From contig DIFH01000007.1 in NCBI GenBank assembly GCA_002427615.1, positions 13,247 to 36,327 of the forward strand: a stretch of DNA of 23,081 nucleotides. The letters run 5' to 3'. Positions 14,216 through 23,050 of this stretch are shown piece by piece; position 1 is the stretch's first letter, and every line of letters begins with the position of its first letter. Below the pieces are notes generated by a model that ran no database searches, was not told the origin of the DNA, and was given only the letters and a program-made list of their open reading frames with translations. This stretch comes from Paludibacter sp. UBA5753. GTDB taxonomy: Bacteria > Bacteroidota > Bacteroidia > Bacteroidales > Paludibacteraceae. The translations under genes and the position numbers were made by a program.

Positions 14216-14692
14216 CTATATCGTTGATTATGCGATCAGATTGCATTTCATCATCTCCTTGTAGTTTTACAAAATATAAACCACACAATAAAATAAATAT
14301 CCTGTTTCACAAAGTTGTTGATGTGAGTTGATTCTTCATTGGAAGCTAAAGAGTATTTTTTAAAACAATATTGTGCCTCCACCGAAAAGTATGAGTATAC
14401 ATTCCGGGGCAATCTCAACGATTCAAAAAAAGATACCCGTCTTATCGACAGCATCATTTGGGGACTTTTTTTGCATTACCGGTACTGTATTTCCGGTTGT
14501 ATGAGAAAAAAATATAGTGTCTCGATATTGAATGCAAACATACGAAGGGACTTAAAGTTATTTTCGTCTAAATTTCAATAAAATATTACAACATTATTTA
14601 TTTCCTACTACTTAAAAGCTCATTGTGTAATTTTAAAGGCTTATTTTAAAATTTTTAACCGCTTCGGCGCTATAAATTGTGAATAAATGTAG
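14216..14692. other. Gene-poor stretch
   Basis: I see no recognisable gene or repeat. A TTG-started 80-codon ORF on the plus strand (14339-14581) and a 68-codon ORF on the minus strand have no family resemblance. The stretch is probably decayed sequence. Confidence 0.5.
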
Positions 14693-14700
14693 TACATTTG
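14693..14700 (+). promoter_or_regulatory. Predicted -7 box of the envelope gene cluster
   Basis: TACATTTG matches TAnnTTTG exactly. Transcription would start near 14707, which rules out the TTG at 14698 as a start codon and favours the ATG at 14746 (or the ATG at 14719). Confidence 0.55.
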
Positions 14701-14745
14701 TTTGATTTTTCCCAAAAAATGCTCTTATTCAAATTTTATTTATCC

Positions 14746-17229
14746 ATGAATAAAACAATTGTTCCCAAAGTCACCCCGCACATAGTTGCTATCCTGCTGT
14801 TTACAATTATTTCGTTCTTTTATTTCAAGCCTGTATTGGAAGGGAAACAGCTTATCGGACACGACACCGAGAGTTGGATGTGCATGGCCAAAGAAACCAT
14901 CGACCACAACGAAAGTCATGATGATGTTACTTTGTGGACCAATTCGATGTTTGGCGGAATGCCAACTTACCAGATATCAATGAAACAGCCTTATAATCTG
15001 ATTAAATACCTTGAAGATATAATTCACATATACCCCAATACGATTTATAATTTGATGTTATATTTCATTGGGTTTTATATTTTGTTACTTGCTTTCAGGG
15101 TGAATCCATGGCTTGCCATAGTCGGCGCCATTGCATTTTCGTTTGCTTCGTACAACTTTATTATTATTGTGGCAGGTCATAATTCAAAAGCCATTACCAT
15201 TGCTTACATGGCGCCACTCATAGGAGGCGTTTTCATGGCATTCAGGCGAAACAAACTGATTGGAAGCATAATTACCGCTATATTTTTAAGTCTGGCGGTA
15301 AGGGCAAACCATATTCAGATTCTGTATTATACTTTATTTATTCTTATCTTCTTTGTTGTTGTCGAATTTATTTACAGCCTTAAAAATAAAGAAATCAAAT
15401 CCTTCTTGCAATCAACAGGCATGGTGGTGGCGGCGGCAATTGTCGCGTTAGGGATGAACGCCACTTCGTTACTGACAACTTACGAATATAGTCAATACAC
15501 CATGCGTGGCAAGTCGAACGGGCTGACTGTTGACGCACAAAATTCGCAACACGGTCTGAACAAAGAGTACATAACACAGTGGAGTTACGGCATCGACGAA
15601 ACAATGACTTTACTTATTCCGAATTTTAAAGGCGGAGCAAGCGCCGCGACTTTAAATGCTGATAGTGAAACGGGTAAGAAAATCAAAAGTTTTGGCGTAC
15701 CTAATGTGGAAAAATTCATGAAAGAAATGCAGTTGCCACTGTATTGGGGCGATCAGCCAGGAACTTCGGGACCCGTATATCTCGGCGCTATCGTTATTTT
15801 CCTGTTCGTGCTTGGGTTTTTTGTCGTTGACAAGCGAATTTTGTGGTGGCTTGTTCCTATGATAATACTTACATTAATGCTTTCGTGGGGAAGGAACTTT
15901 ATGTGGCTTACCGATATTTTTATTGATTATGTGCCGCTTTACAACAAGTTCCGTACCGTTTCGATGACCTTGGTGGCTACCGGTTTCGGAATAACATTAA
16001 TTGCAATGTTGGCTTTAAAAGAAATACTCGATCCGAAAACCGACAAACAGAAACTCATACGCCCGCTGATGATTAGCGTCGGCATCACGGGTGGCATTGC
16101 CCTGCTATTTGCATTGATTCCATCGCTTGCCGGAAATTTTACGTCGCCTGCCGACACCCAATTTCAGGGTGATTATGCTTTTCTGAAAGAAACTTTGCCA
16201 CTCGACCGCGAAGCGATGCTGCGTTCGGATGCATTCCGTTCGTTAGGATTTATTCTGGCAGCGGCTTTTTTGATCTGGTTATATGCTAAAAATAAATTAA
16301 AGACAAACGTAACGATTACGTTTTTCGGCATCCTGCTCTTAGCCGATTTATTGCCTGTTGCCAAACGTTATCTGAACGATGACAGTTTTGCCCGTAAACG
16401 TAAAATCGAAACGCTTATTCAACCCTCAAATGCCGATAAAATAATTCTTCAGGACAAATCGCAATACAGGGTTCTGGATGCTTCGGTCAACATATTCAAC
16501 GATGCTACTCCTTCGTATTTCCATAAAAATATCGGAGGTTATCACGCTGCAAAACTCCGTCGTTACCAGGAATTGATAAATATGCAGATCGAAGGTGAAA
16601 TCGGACAGCTTTTCCGCGCTTTCGGAACCGCTAAAACATTTGATGATATTACTCCGACTCTCGATTCCCTGGGTGTGTTAAACATGCTGAACATGAAATA
16701 TGTGATTTATAACAAAGATGCAGCTCCGCTTGTGAATCCGTATGCCAATGGAAATGCCTGGTTTGTTAACAATGTCCGTATTGCAGCCGATGCGAACGAG
16801 GAAATGAAACTTGTAGGCGAAATAAACACAAAACACGAAATGGTGGTAGATAAAGCATTTGCTTCGATGGTTTTGCCCAAAACAACGCCGGACAGCACTT
16901 CGCGTATAGCATTAAAATCTTATCATCCCAATCATTTGGTGTATGATTTCGAATCGAAAACCGACCAGATGGCCGTGTTCTCCGAAATATTTTACGATAA
17001 AGGCTGGAATGCGTACATCAATGGTGAAAAAAGAAATTACGTCCGGGCAAATTATTTGTTGCGGGCAATGCCGTTGAAAGCAGGGAAATATGAAGTTGAA
17101 TTTAAGTTTGAACCGGTTTCGTATAGTCTGGGTAATACAATTGCACTTATTTCTTCCATTATATTGGTGTTAAGCCTGCTTGGTTTTGCATTCTTGCAGT
17201 GGAAAAAATCAAAACAACAACTTAATTAA
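14746..17229 (+). CDS. YfhO-like multi-spanning membrane protein
   Basis: 827 aa from the ATG at 14746; an ATG at 14719 would add 9 residues. Early hydrophobic helix (HIVAILLFTIISFFYF), then a loop with GHDTESW, then about ten more membrane segments to roughly residue 540. A soluble C-terminal part follows, with a final helix LGNTIALISSIILVLSLLGFAFL and a basic tail. This is the layout of the YfhO family, GT-C-like membrane proteins thought to act on lipid-linked sugars; in Bacillus YfhO is linked to lipoteichoic acid glycosylation. Bacteroidota lack that polymer, so the substrate here is unknown. The gene ends 13 bp before ftsX and is probably co-transcribed with it. Confidence 0.88.
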   Translation: MNKTIVPKVTPHIVAILLFTIISFFYFKPVLEGKQLIGHDTESWMCMAKETIDHNESHDDVTLWTNSMFGGMPTYQISMKQPYNLIKYLEDIIHIYPNTIYNLMLYFIGFYILLLAFRVNPWLAIVGAIAFSFASYNFIIIVAGHNSKAITIAYMAPLIGGVFMAFRRNKLIGSIITAIFLSLAVRANHIQILYYTLFILIFFVVVEFIYSLKNKEIKSFLQSTGMVVAAAIVALGMNATSLLTTYEYSQYTMRGKSNGLTVDAQNSQHGLNKEYITQWSYGIDETMTLLIPNFKGGASAATLNADSETGKKIKSFGVPNVEKFMKEMQLPLYWGDQPGTSGPVYLGAIVIFLFVLGFFVVDKRILWWLVPMIILTLMLSWGRNFMWLTDIFIDYVPLYNKFRTVSMTLVATGFGITLIAMLALKEILDPKTDKQKLIRPLMISVGITGGIALLFALIPSLAGNFTSPADTQFQGDYAFLKETLPLDREAMLRSDAFRSLGFILAAAFLIWLYAKNKLKTNVTITFFGILLLADLLPVAKRYLNDDSFARKRKIETLIQPSNADKIILQDKSQYRVLDASVNIFNDATPSYFHKNIGGYHAAKLRRYQELINMQIEGEIGQLFRAFGTAKTFDDITPTLDSLGVLNMLNMKYVIYNKDAAPLVNPYANGNAWFVNNVRIAADANEEMKLVGEINTKHEMVVDKAFASMVLPKTTPDSTSRIALKSYHPNHLVYDFESKTDQMAVFSEIFYDKGWNAYINGEKRNYVRANYLLRAMPLKAGKYEVEFKFEPVSYSLGNTIALISSIILVLSLLGFAFLQWKKSKQQLN

Positions 17230-17242
17230 AATTCAGGATTTT

Positions 17243-18124
17243 ATGCGTAAAAACAATCATACAAAACCAAAGAAAAAATTCAGAAGCATCCATATAAGCT
17301 CCACTTTAAGCATGTCGCTTGTTTTGTTTCTGGTGGGCTTGGTTAGTTTGTTGCTTTTCGTGGCACGGGATATAAGTGTATTTGTAAAAGAGAATATCAA
17401 TCTTTCCATCATTTTGGATGATGATATTAACAGCTCATATACCCAACGTATCGAAAAATATCTTACGGCATCACCCTTTGTAAAGTCGGTGGAATATGTT
17501 TCAAAAGAAGATGCCTTGAAAGATCACATTGCTTCCTTAGGCGAAAATCCAAAGGAATTTTTAGGGTATAATCCCCTGAAAGCTTCACTCGAAGTAAAAT
17601 TGAAAGCCAATTATGCCAATCCCGATAGTGTAGCGTCAATCGAAGCGAAACTTAAAGCGTTTGAACATATTGATCGGATTGCTTATCAGAAAGATATGGT
17701 GAGCTTAGTCAATGAAAATGTGAAAAAAGTTAGCTGGGTTTTACTCGGTTTCGCAATAGTTTTACTCATTGTCTCTGTTGCGCTTATCAATAACACGGTT
17801 CGTTTGGGCGTTTATTCCAATCGGTTCCTGATTAATACAATGAAGCTCGTGGGCGCAACACACTGGTTTATCCGTAAACCTTACGTTATAAGCGGAATAC
17901 TAAACGGCTTGATAGCAGCAATTATTTCATTGTTAATGTTGACAGCCATGGTTTATTATATTATGTTTGAGTTTGGTATGACGGGTATGATGATTGATCC
18001 GTTAACCTTGGTAATTGTCTCATTAATCGTGATTGTTTCAGGCATTGTACTTACTTCTACTTCATCGTATTTTGCCGTCGGCAGATATTTGAAAATGAAA
18101 ACTCATGATATGTATTATGTTTAA
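17243..18124 (+). CDS. ftsX: Cell division protein FtsX
   Basis: 293 aa from the ATG at 17243; an in-frame upstream start at 17180 would overlap the previous gene and is rejected. FtsX layout: basic cytoplasmic N-terminus, TM1 at about residues 24-41, an extracytoplasmic domain (NINLSIILDDDINSSYTQRIEKYL onward, with VEYVSKEDAL typical of FtsX), then three TM segments in the C-terminal FtsX permease domain (WVLLGFAIVLLIVSVALINNTVRL, ISGILNGLIAAIISLLML, LVIVSLIVIVSGIVLTSTSS). FtsX works with the ATPase FtsE to switch on cell-wall hydrolases during division. No ftsE lies in this window; it must be elsewhere. Confidence 0.95.
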   Translation: MRKNNHTKPKKKFRSIHISSTLSMSLVLFLVGLVSLLLFVARDISVFVKENINLSIILDDDINSSYTQRIEKYLTASPFVKSVEYVSKEDALKDHIASLGENPKEFLGYNPLKASLEVKLKANYANPDSVASIEAKLKAFEHIDRIAYQKDMVSLVNENVKKVSWVLLGFAIVLLIVSVALINNTVRLGVYSNRFLINTMKLVGATHWFIRKPYVISGILNGLIAAIISLLMLTAMVYYIMFEFGMTGMMIDPLTLVIVSLIVIVSGIVLTSTSSYFAVGRYLKMKTHDMYYV

Positions 18125-18189
18125 TACGACAAATGAAATTAAACTTGATAATTATTTAATCAGATACAAACAGGATTTTAGATATTAAT

Positions 18190-18417
18190 ATGGAAAAAAA
18201 CAAACGTCTTATTTTGGGTAAAATTAATTTTTTACTTATCGCTTTAGGTTTTATCATTATTGTTTTGGGATTTATTCTTATGACTGGTTCACCTACTGTA
18301 ACAGAATTTAATCCGGATATTTTCAGTACGCGAAGAATTACAGTAGGCCCTATGGTTTCTTTCTTTGGATTCATATTTGTCATTTTTGCCATTTTATTCA
18401 AATCCAAACAAAAATAA
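18190..18417 (+). CDS. DUF3098 small membrane protein
   Basis: 75 aa with two membrane helices (INFLLIALGFIIIVLGFILM and VGPMVSFFGFIFVIFAILF) joined by a short loop (NPDIFSTRRITVGP). It matches the DUF3098 family, known to me as a Bacteroidota protein sitting between ftsX and uppP. The position suggests a role in division or wall synthesis, but none is established. It ends 9 bp before uppP, so translation is probably coupled within one mRNA. Confidence 0.88.
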   Translation: MEKNKRLILGKINFLLIALGFIIIVLGFILMTGSPTVTEFNPDIFSTRRITVGPMVSFFGFIFVIFAILFKSKQK

Positions 18418-18426
18418 CAAACAAGT

Positions 18427-19221
18427 ATGAGTATACTGGAAGCAATTATCATCGCCATTGTTGAGGGATTAACAGAGTTTTTACCCGTTTCTTCGACAGG
18501 GCACATGATTATCGCACAAAGCATGTTGGGCATCGAAAGCACTGAATTTGTTAAAGCATTCACGGTCAACATCCAATTTGGGGCTATACTTTCGGTGATC
18601 GTTTTATATTGGAAACGATTTTTTCAGACTCTTGATTTTTACTGGAAATTATTGATTGCCTTTTTACCGGCCGGGGTAATCGGTTTTTTGGCAAGCGATT
18701 ATATCGATGCTCTGCTCGAAAATGTTTTTGTCGTGGCGCTGATGTTGGTGCTTGGCGGCTTTTTGATGCTTTTTGTCGATAAATGGTTTAACAAACCCGA
18801 AGAAAATCAGGAAATGAATTGGAAGCGGGCATTGAAAATCGGGTTTTTCCAATGTATTGCTATGATTCCGGGAGTTTCCCGTTCCATGGCAACCATTGTG
18901 GGAGGAATGACTACCAAATTATCGCGTAAAAATGCTGCCGAGTTCTCGTTTTTTTTGGCTGTTCCAACGATGGCAGCCGCTTCAGGATATAAGTTAGTGA
19001 AGTTAGTTACCGAACCTGCAGGTTTAAATTTACTGTCCGAAAATCTCACAACGCTGCTTATTGGTAATGTAGCGGCATTTATAGTTGCCATGGCGGCTAT
19101 TAAATTTTTTATTGATTTTCTTACAAAATATGGTTTCAAAGCATTCGGATATTACCGCATTGTCGTTGGAGTTCTGATCCTGATACTGTTGACAATGGGG
19201 GTTGATTTAAATGTTTTATAG
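18427..19221 (+). CDS. uppP: Undecaprenyl-diphosphatase
   Basis: 264 aa, normal length. It dephosphorylates undecaprenyl diphosphate to the monophosphate, recycling the lipid carrier for peptidoglycan and O-antigen. The two family motifs are intact: EGLTEFLPVSSTGH (E13, E17, H26) and PGVSRSM (R152). Multi-spanning, inner membrane. High copy number of this gene can give bacitracin tolerance in other bacteria. It lies in the ftsX-DUF3098-uppP-truB-queA series. Confidence 0.96.
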   Translation: MSILEAIIIAIVEGLTEFLPVSSTGHMIIAQSMLGIESTEFVKAFTVNIQFGAILSVIVLYWKRFFQTLDFYWKLLIAFLPAGVIGFLASDYIDALLENVFVVALMLVLGGFLMLFVDKWFNKPEENQEMNWKRALKIGFFQCIAMIPGVSRSMATIVGGMTTKLSRKNAAEFSFFLAVPTMAAASGYKLVKLVTEPAGLNLLSENLTTLLIGNVAAFIVAMAAIKFFIDFLTKYGFKAFGYYRIVVGVLILILLTMGVDLNVL

Positions 19222-19224
19222 TTT

Positions 19225-19262
19225 CGCGTCTACCTGACTGGAATCAGGTTCAGCGTTTCGCG
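19225..19262 (+). other. Small hairpin between uppP and truB
   Basis: ACCTGA (19232-19237) pairs with TCAGGT (19244-19249) round a 6-nt loop. Outer CGCG (19225-19228) can pair with CGCG (19259-19262). There is no T run, so termination is unlikely; it may mark an mRNA processing or stability site. Confidence 0.45.
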
Positions 19263-19294
19263 TTAATATAAAAATATAAAGAAAAAACTGTACT

Positions 19295-20002
19295 ATGAAT
19301 TTTATTGAAGGAGAAGTTCTTTACGTAAATAAACCTTTGCATTGGACATCGTTCAACTTAGTAAATAAACTGAGATGGAAACTGCAAAAAACACTGAAAA
19401 TGAAAAACCTGAAAGTGGGTCATGCAGGCACGCTTGATCCATTAGCAACAGGAGTCATGATTATTTGTACCGGAAAATCAACCAAACTCATCGAGAGTTT
19501 TCAGTATCAAACCAAAGAATATGTTGCGACTTTAGAATTAGGAGCTACAACACCTTCCTTCGATATGGAACTGCCGGTTGATGCCGTTTTCCCGACCGGA
19601 CATATTACAAGAAAACTGGTAGATGAAGTCATTCCGCGTTTCACGGGAGAAATTTGGCAGATTCCGCCTGTTTACTCGGCAGTGAAAGTGGATGGCAAAC
19701 GGGCTTACGATTATGCCCGTGAAGGACAGGATGTTGAACTTAAACCTAAGTTATTGGTTATAGATGAGATTGAAGTCCTTGATTTCTCACTTCCTGTGTT
19801 GAAAATAAAAGTCGTTTGCAGTAAAGGAACTTATATCCGGGCATTAGCTCGCGATATTGGTGAAGCGCTCGGAAGTGGCGCGCATTTAATAGGGTTGGAA
19901 CGCACGCGAATCGGAGAGGTTCGCCTGGCAGATTGCTGGCAGATTGATGATCTGGTAAACCATGTTGAAGCGGATATTTTAAACAATCTCAAAACAAACT
20001 AA
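19295..20002 (+). CDS. truB: tRNA pseudouridine(55) synthase
   Basis: 235 aa, the compact form without an extended C-terminal PUA domain. It makes pseudouridine 55 in the T-loop of tRNAs. The catalytic aspartate D48 lies in GHAGTLDPLATGVM; also present are PPVYSAVKVDGKRAYDYAREG and the CSKGTYIRALARDIG segment. The ATG at 19295 places the family's opening (VLYVNKPLHWTSF) at residue 8, so the start is sound. It sits in the same-direction series between uppP and queA. Confidence 0.97.
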   Translation: MNFIEGEVLYVNKPLHWTSFNLVNKLRWKLQKTLKMKNLKVGHAGTLDPLATGVMIICTGKSTKLIESFQYQTKEYVATLELGATTPSFDMELPVDAVFPTGHITRKLVDEVIPRFTGEIWQIPPVYSAVKVDGKRAYDYAREGQDVELKPKLLVIDEIEVLDFSLPVLKIKVVCSKGTYIRALARDIGEALGSGAHLIGLERTRIGEVRLADCWQIDDLVNHVEADILNNLKTN

Positions 20003-20115
20003 GCGTTTTTGAGGATTTTTTATATAAAACTCCTTCAATATCCCGCTCCCCTCTAATAAACAGACTAAATGTTTTTACAAATTATTAAGAAAAGAAATTG
20101 ACAAATAAATAAAAA

Positions 20116-21165
20116 ATGAAACTATCGAAGTTTAAGTTTAAATTACCGGACGAACTGATTGCTCAATATCCTGCAAAACATCGTGATGAATCGCGTTTGA
20201 TGGTTATACACCGCAAAACAGGTGAAATAGAACATCGTATTTTTAAAGATGTACTTGAATATTTTAACGAGAATGATTTATTCGTTTTCAACGACACAAA
20301 AGTCTTTCCGGCACGCTTGTATGGTAATAAAGAAAAAACAGGCGCACAAATAGAGGTTTTTCTATTGCGCGAACTGAATCACGAGATGCGCTTATGGGAC
20401 GTTTTGGTCGAACCGGCACGAAAAATCCGTATTGGGAATAAACTCTATTTTGGCGAGGACGATTCGGTTGTTGCCGAGGTGATTGACAACACCACTTCAC
20501 GCGGCCGGACTTTGCGTTTTTTATTTGATGGAACACACGAAGAATTTAAAAAAAGTCTTTTTAACCTGGGAGAAACTCCACTTCCACGCAATATAACACG
20601 TCCCGTGGAGCCGGAGGATGCTGACCGGTTTCAAACAATTTTTGCAAAAAACGAAGGGGCGGTTTCGGTTCCGGCAGCAGGAACACATTTCAGCAGGGAA
20701 CTAATGAAACGTATGGAAATAAAAGGGATAGAAACTACATTCCTGACTTCGCACATGAGTCTGGGTAATTTCCGTGAAATTGATGTGGAAGATTTGACCA
20801 AACACAAAATGGACTCGGAACAAATGACAGTTTCTGCCGAAACAGCTGAAACAGTGAATAGAGCACACGACGAAGCCCGTAATATATGTGCTGTGGGTGT
20901 AACCGTTATGCGCGCTTTGGAAACGGTAGTCGGGACAGAAGGAAAAATAAAACCTTATGATGGCTGGACCAATAAATTTATTTTTCCACCTTACGATTTT
21001 ACAGTGGCAAATTCGATGATTACGAATTTCCATTTGCCTTATTCCACCTTGTTGATGCTTACTGCCGCATTTGGCGACTACGATACCATCATGAAAGCTT
21101 ATGAAGTAGCTATAAAAGAGGGCTATAAATTTGGAGTATACGGAGATGCCATGCTGATCATCTAA
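20116..21165 (+). CDS. queA: S-adenosylmethionine:tRNA ribosyltransferase-isomerase
   Basis: 349 aa, family length. It transfers and rearranges the ribose of SAM onto preQ1 in tRNA to give epoxyqueuosine. Typical segments are FKFKLPDELIAQYPAKHRDESRLMV, FVFNDTKVFPARLYG, LPRNI, GAVSVPAAGTHFSRELM, TSHMSLGNFREI, and NSMITNFHLPYSTLLMLTAAF near the C-terminus. It is the last gene of the rightward cluster, with 113 bp of plain AT-rich sequence after truB, and is closed by a strong terminator. Confidence 0.97.
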   Translation: MKLSKFKFKLPDELIAQYPAKHRDESRLMVIHRKTGEIEHRIFKDVLEYFNENDLFVFNDTKVFPARLYGNKEKTGAQIEVFLLRELNHEMRLWDVLVEPARKIRIGNKLYFGEDDSVVAEVIDNTTSRGRTLRFLFDGTHEEFKKSLFNLGETPLPRNITRPVEPEDADRFQTIFAKNEGAVSVPAAGTHFSRELMKRMEIKGIETTFLTSHMSLGNFREIDVEDLTKHKMDSEQMTVSAETAETVNRAHDEARNICAVGVTVMRALETVVGTEGKIKPYDGWTNKFIFPPYDFTVANSMITNFHLPYSTLLMLTAAFGDYDTIMKAYEVAIKEGYKFGVYGDAMLII

Positions 21166-21185
21166 TCAGGGTTTATCATAAAACG

Positions 21186-21222
21186 AAACACCATTTCAAG
21201 CAATTGAATGGTGTTTTTTTTT
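21186..21222 (+). terminator. Terminator of the queA cluster
   Basis: ACACCATTTCAA and TTGAATGGTGT pair with one bulged base round a GCAA loop, followed by nine T. It starts 21 nt past the queA stop. The minus-strand gene opposite ends at 21242, so it separates the convergent units. Confidence 0.9.
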
Positions 21223-21241
21223 GCCATTTCGCTTATCTTAA

Positions 21242-21700
21242 TCAAACCAACCTGAATCTTACCCGCCAACGTCCGTTTTCAAAATCATGGCTGATGATTT
21301 CAAATCGCCCTAATTCAGAAGTATTTTCAACATGTTGTCCGATACACGCGCAAGCATCATAATCACCAACCCGAATTATCCGCAAAGTTTCGGATGCATC
21401 CGCCGGAAGTTTTGACAAATCGGCAATTTTAGCCGCTTCTCCCCTACTCATTAGCTCTTCGTAAACCGGCAAATGACTATCAATAACTTCATTCACCTTA
21501 CGAATAATTTCGGCTATTTGCTCTTCATTTGGAGCTTCAGCCAACACATAATCGCATTTTGACTTTTTGCGTTCGATATGTGCATTTACCGAACGCCCGC
21601 AACCAAACATACGAACCATAGTCTGATTCAGAATATGTTCACAAGTGTGCATCGGTTCATTATAAAGCTTTTTAGCTTCATTCAGTATTATCTCTTCCAT
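21242..21700 (-). CDS. alaX: AlaX-type tRNA-editing protein
   Basis: 152 aa, a free-standing second-additional-domain (SAD) protein as found attached to alanyl- and threonyl-tRNA synthetases. The four zinc ligands are visible: H18 and H22 in HTCEHIL (HxxxH), and C119 and H123 in CIGQH (CxxxH). The length fits the short AlaX form, which deacylates Ser- or Gly-mischarged tRNA-Ala. It lacks the N-terminal glycine-rich barrel of the longer AlaX, so specificity (Ala versus Thr tRNA) is not certain. It lies 42 bp downstream of the DUF5020 gene and may share its mRNA. Confidence 0.85.
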   Translation of the reverse strand: MEEIILNEAKKLYNEPMHTCEHILNQTMVRMFGCGRSVNAHIERKKSKCDYVLAEAPNEEQIAEIIRKVNEVIDSHLPVYEELMSRGEAAKIADLSKLPADASETLRIIRVGDYDACACIGQHVENTSELGRFEIISHDFENGRWRVRFRLV

Positions 21701-21742
21701 TGTATTTCAAAATTATTAACGCAAAAATAAAGATTTAATCGA

Positions 21743-22447
21743 TTAGAAATTCCATTTTGCAGCCAGTGTAGGACAAACTTTTAAACCTTGAACGTTTCCA
21801 AAATTGCTTGCCACTTCTATTTCGGTTCCCACTGCAAGATTGGAACTTAAATTATACCAGAACTGAGGTTCGCTGATAAACACAAATTTTGTATCTGTGG
21901 GTACAATTGTATTTCCCTGCGCATCAGTGAAGTTGGTGTTATCTTCTCTCCAAAAATCGGCAAAGCCAGATACTGTTAATTTATTTTTAAGGAAGTTCAG
22001 ATTCCAAACTCCCGTCAATTGAAACGAAGCAGGATTTTTACCTGCGATATTTTTATACAATACCTTGAAATTCAGAAACTTGGTAAATCTTTTATCGTGC
22101 CAGCCATAATCCACACCCGCCAAGTAAGCATTGTTAATGGGAAAACCAAACGTTCCTGAAGTTAACAATCCTCCATTATACTCAATATGAGCGCTTAAAG
22201 GAGCATCCCAGAATTTCAGGCAGCGCGCAATTTCCATATAAGCCAACGAAGGATGATTTTCAGCTCCTCCATTAAAATCCATATCAACAAAGAAAAAAGT
22301 GTTCCCCCATTTGTCGGGTTTAAACATTTCCAATGTTGAAGTTACATACTTGCGTCCTTTCCCGAAATCGTAATGTACTTGTAGGTTTGTTTGTGCCTGT
22401 GTGCTTAAAGCGACAAAAAAGAACAGTGCGAATACAATTTTTCTCAT
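21743..22447 (-). CDS. DUF5020 family outer-membrane protein
   Basis: 234 aa. Signal peptide MRKIVFALFFFVALSTQAQ, with cleavage probably after AQ or TQA. The mature part has alternating hydrophobic and aromatic strands (NLQVHYDFGKGRKYVTSTLEMF, GNTFFFVDMDFNG, LSAHIEYNGGL and others) and ends in Phe (AAKWNF), the usual outer-membrane barrel signal. It is Tsx-like in general character, matching DUF5020 as I know it. It is probably a small beta-barrel channel; the ligand is unknown. It is the first gene of a leftward pair with alaX. No clear TAnnTTTG box lies upstream. Confidence 0.82.
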   Translation of the reverse strand: MRKIVFALFFFVALSTQAQTNLQVHYDFGKGRKYVTSTLEMFKPDKWGNTFFFVDMDFNGGAENHPSLAYMEIARCLKFWDAPLSAHIEYNGGLLTSGTFGFPINNAYLAGVDYGWHDKRFTKFLNFKVLYKNIAGKNPASFQLTGVWNLNFLKNKLTVSGFADFWREDNTNFTDAQGNTIVPTDTKFVFISEPQFWYNLSSNLAVGTEIEVASNFGNVQGLKVCPTLAAKWNF

Positions 22448-22523
22448 AAATTGATGTGTTCAAAGAATTTATATAATTCTACTTCTACAGATTAAAATAA
22501 TAATAAATCACAAGACAAGATGA

Positions 22524-22629
22524 ACAGGATTTACATGTTTCATGTTAGAAAACAGATGATCGAAACAACATACATTCAGCATTTTTCCCATTTGAAATAT
22601 AATTTACAGGTACATCCCGTAAATCCTGT
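22524..22629. repeat. Widely spaced inverted repeat
   Basis: ACAGGATTTAC (22524-22534) and its complement GTAAATCCTGT (22619-22629), 84 bp apart. No ORF is seen between them. The arms resemble the short AGGATTTAC motifs scattered between genes in many Bacteroidota genomes (general recollection). Confidence 0.5.
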
Positions 22630-22704
22630 CCAAAAAAAACATAATCTATCAAAGTAAATTTAAAATATTTAAAAGTGCTATTTAGAAATCGCACTTTCCT
22701 GATT

Positions 22705-22907
22705 GTAACTACTCAGCGCCCTAAAGAATTTGACAATAATCAGTCATTTAGTTGATTGTTATGTATTTAAACTCATTGCCTCGACGGGGCTAAACCTGCA
22801 TGCGGCAGGCAAGTATGCATAACCCCCAGTAAGCGAAGCTCAACCGGGGGATAATGAAACAATCCCCTCTTTTTGATTTTCAGTTCGACAATGTTGAACT
22901 GAAAATC
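22705..22907. repeat. Dispersed multi-hairpin repeat, copy 2
   Basis: Matches 12478-12660 along its whole length, from GTAACTACTCAGC to the last stem (22875-22889 with 22893-22907). It differs by an insertion of about 19 bp containing its own CCTGC/GCAGG hairpin (22786-22806). One stem base change leaves a G.U pair. Confidence 0.85.
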
Positions 22908-22995
22908 TGAAAATAAACAACCACAAAAATAATACATTTAATGCAAGCAAAGAAATGTCGACTTTAAGTTAGGGTCTGCTAAAAAACTATTTTAT

Positions 22996-23050
22996 GCCAC
23001 GGAGTGGCTAAATGTGAATAACCCCCAGTGAGCGTAGCGATACTGGGGGT
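22996..23050. repeat. Dispersed repeat, partial copy 3
   Basis: Carries GCCAC/GTGGC, then GGCTAAATGTGAATAA, then the CCCCCAGT/ACTGGGGG hairpin (23022-23029, 23042-23049). The 5' part and the last long stem are missing or diverged. It lies 90 bp from copy 2. Confidence 0.7.

Noticed and set aside
14339..14581. 80-codon ORF starting with TTG
   Set aside because: No family resemblance and no promoter or start context; it lies in a decayed stretch.
18156..18572. 138-codon ORF antisense to the DUF3098 and uppP genes
   Set aside because: It is the complement of two well-supported genes and has no distinct features.
19225..19270. TPP-riboswitch-like 3' end on the minus strand (TGAACCTGATTCC)
   Set aside because: The match is limited to the last stem. 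The CTGAGA segment and the remaining arms are absent, and no thiamine gene lies nearby.
12478..23050. Repeats as a CRISPR array
   Set aside because: The copies are long, few, 10 kb apart and internally structured, with no regular spacers or cas genes.
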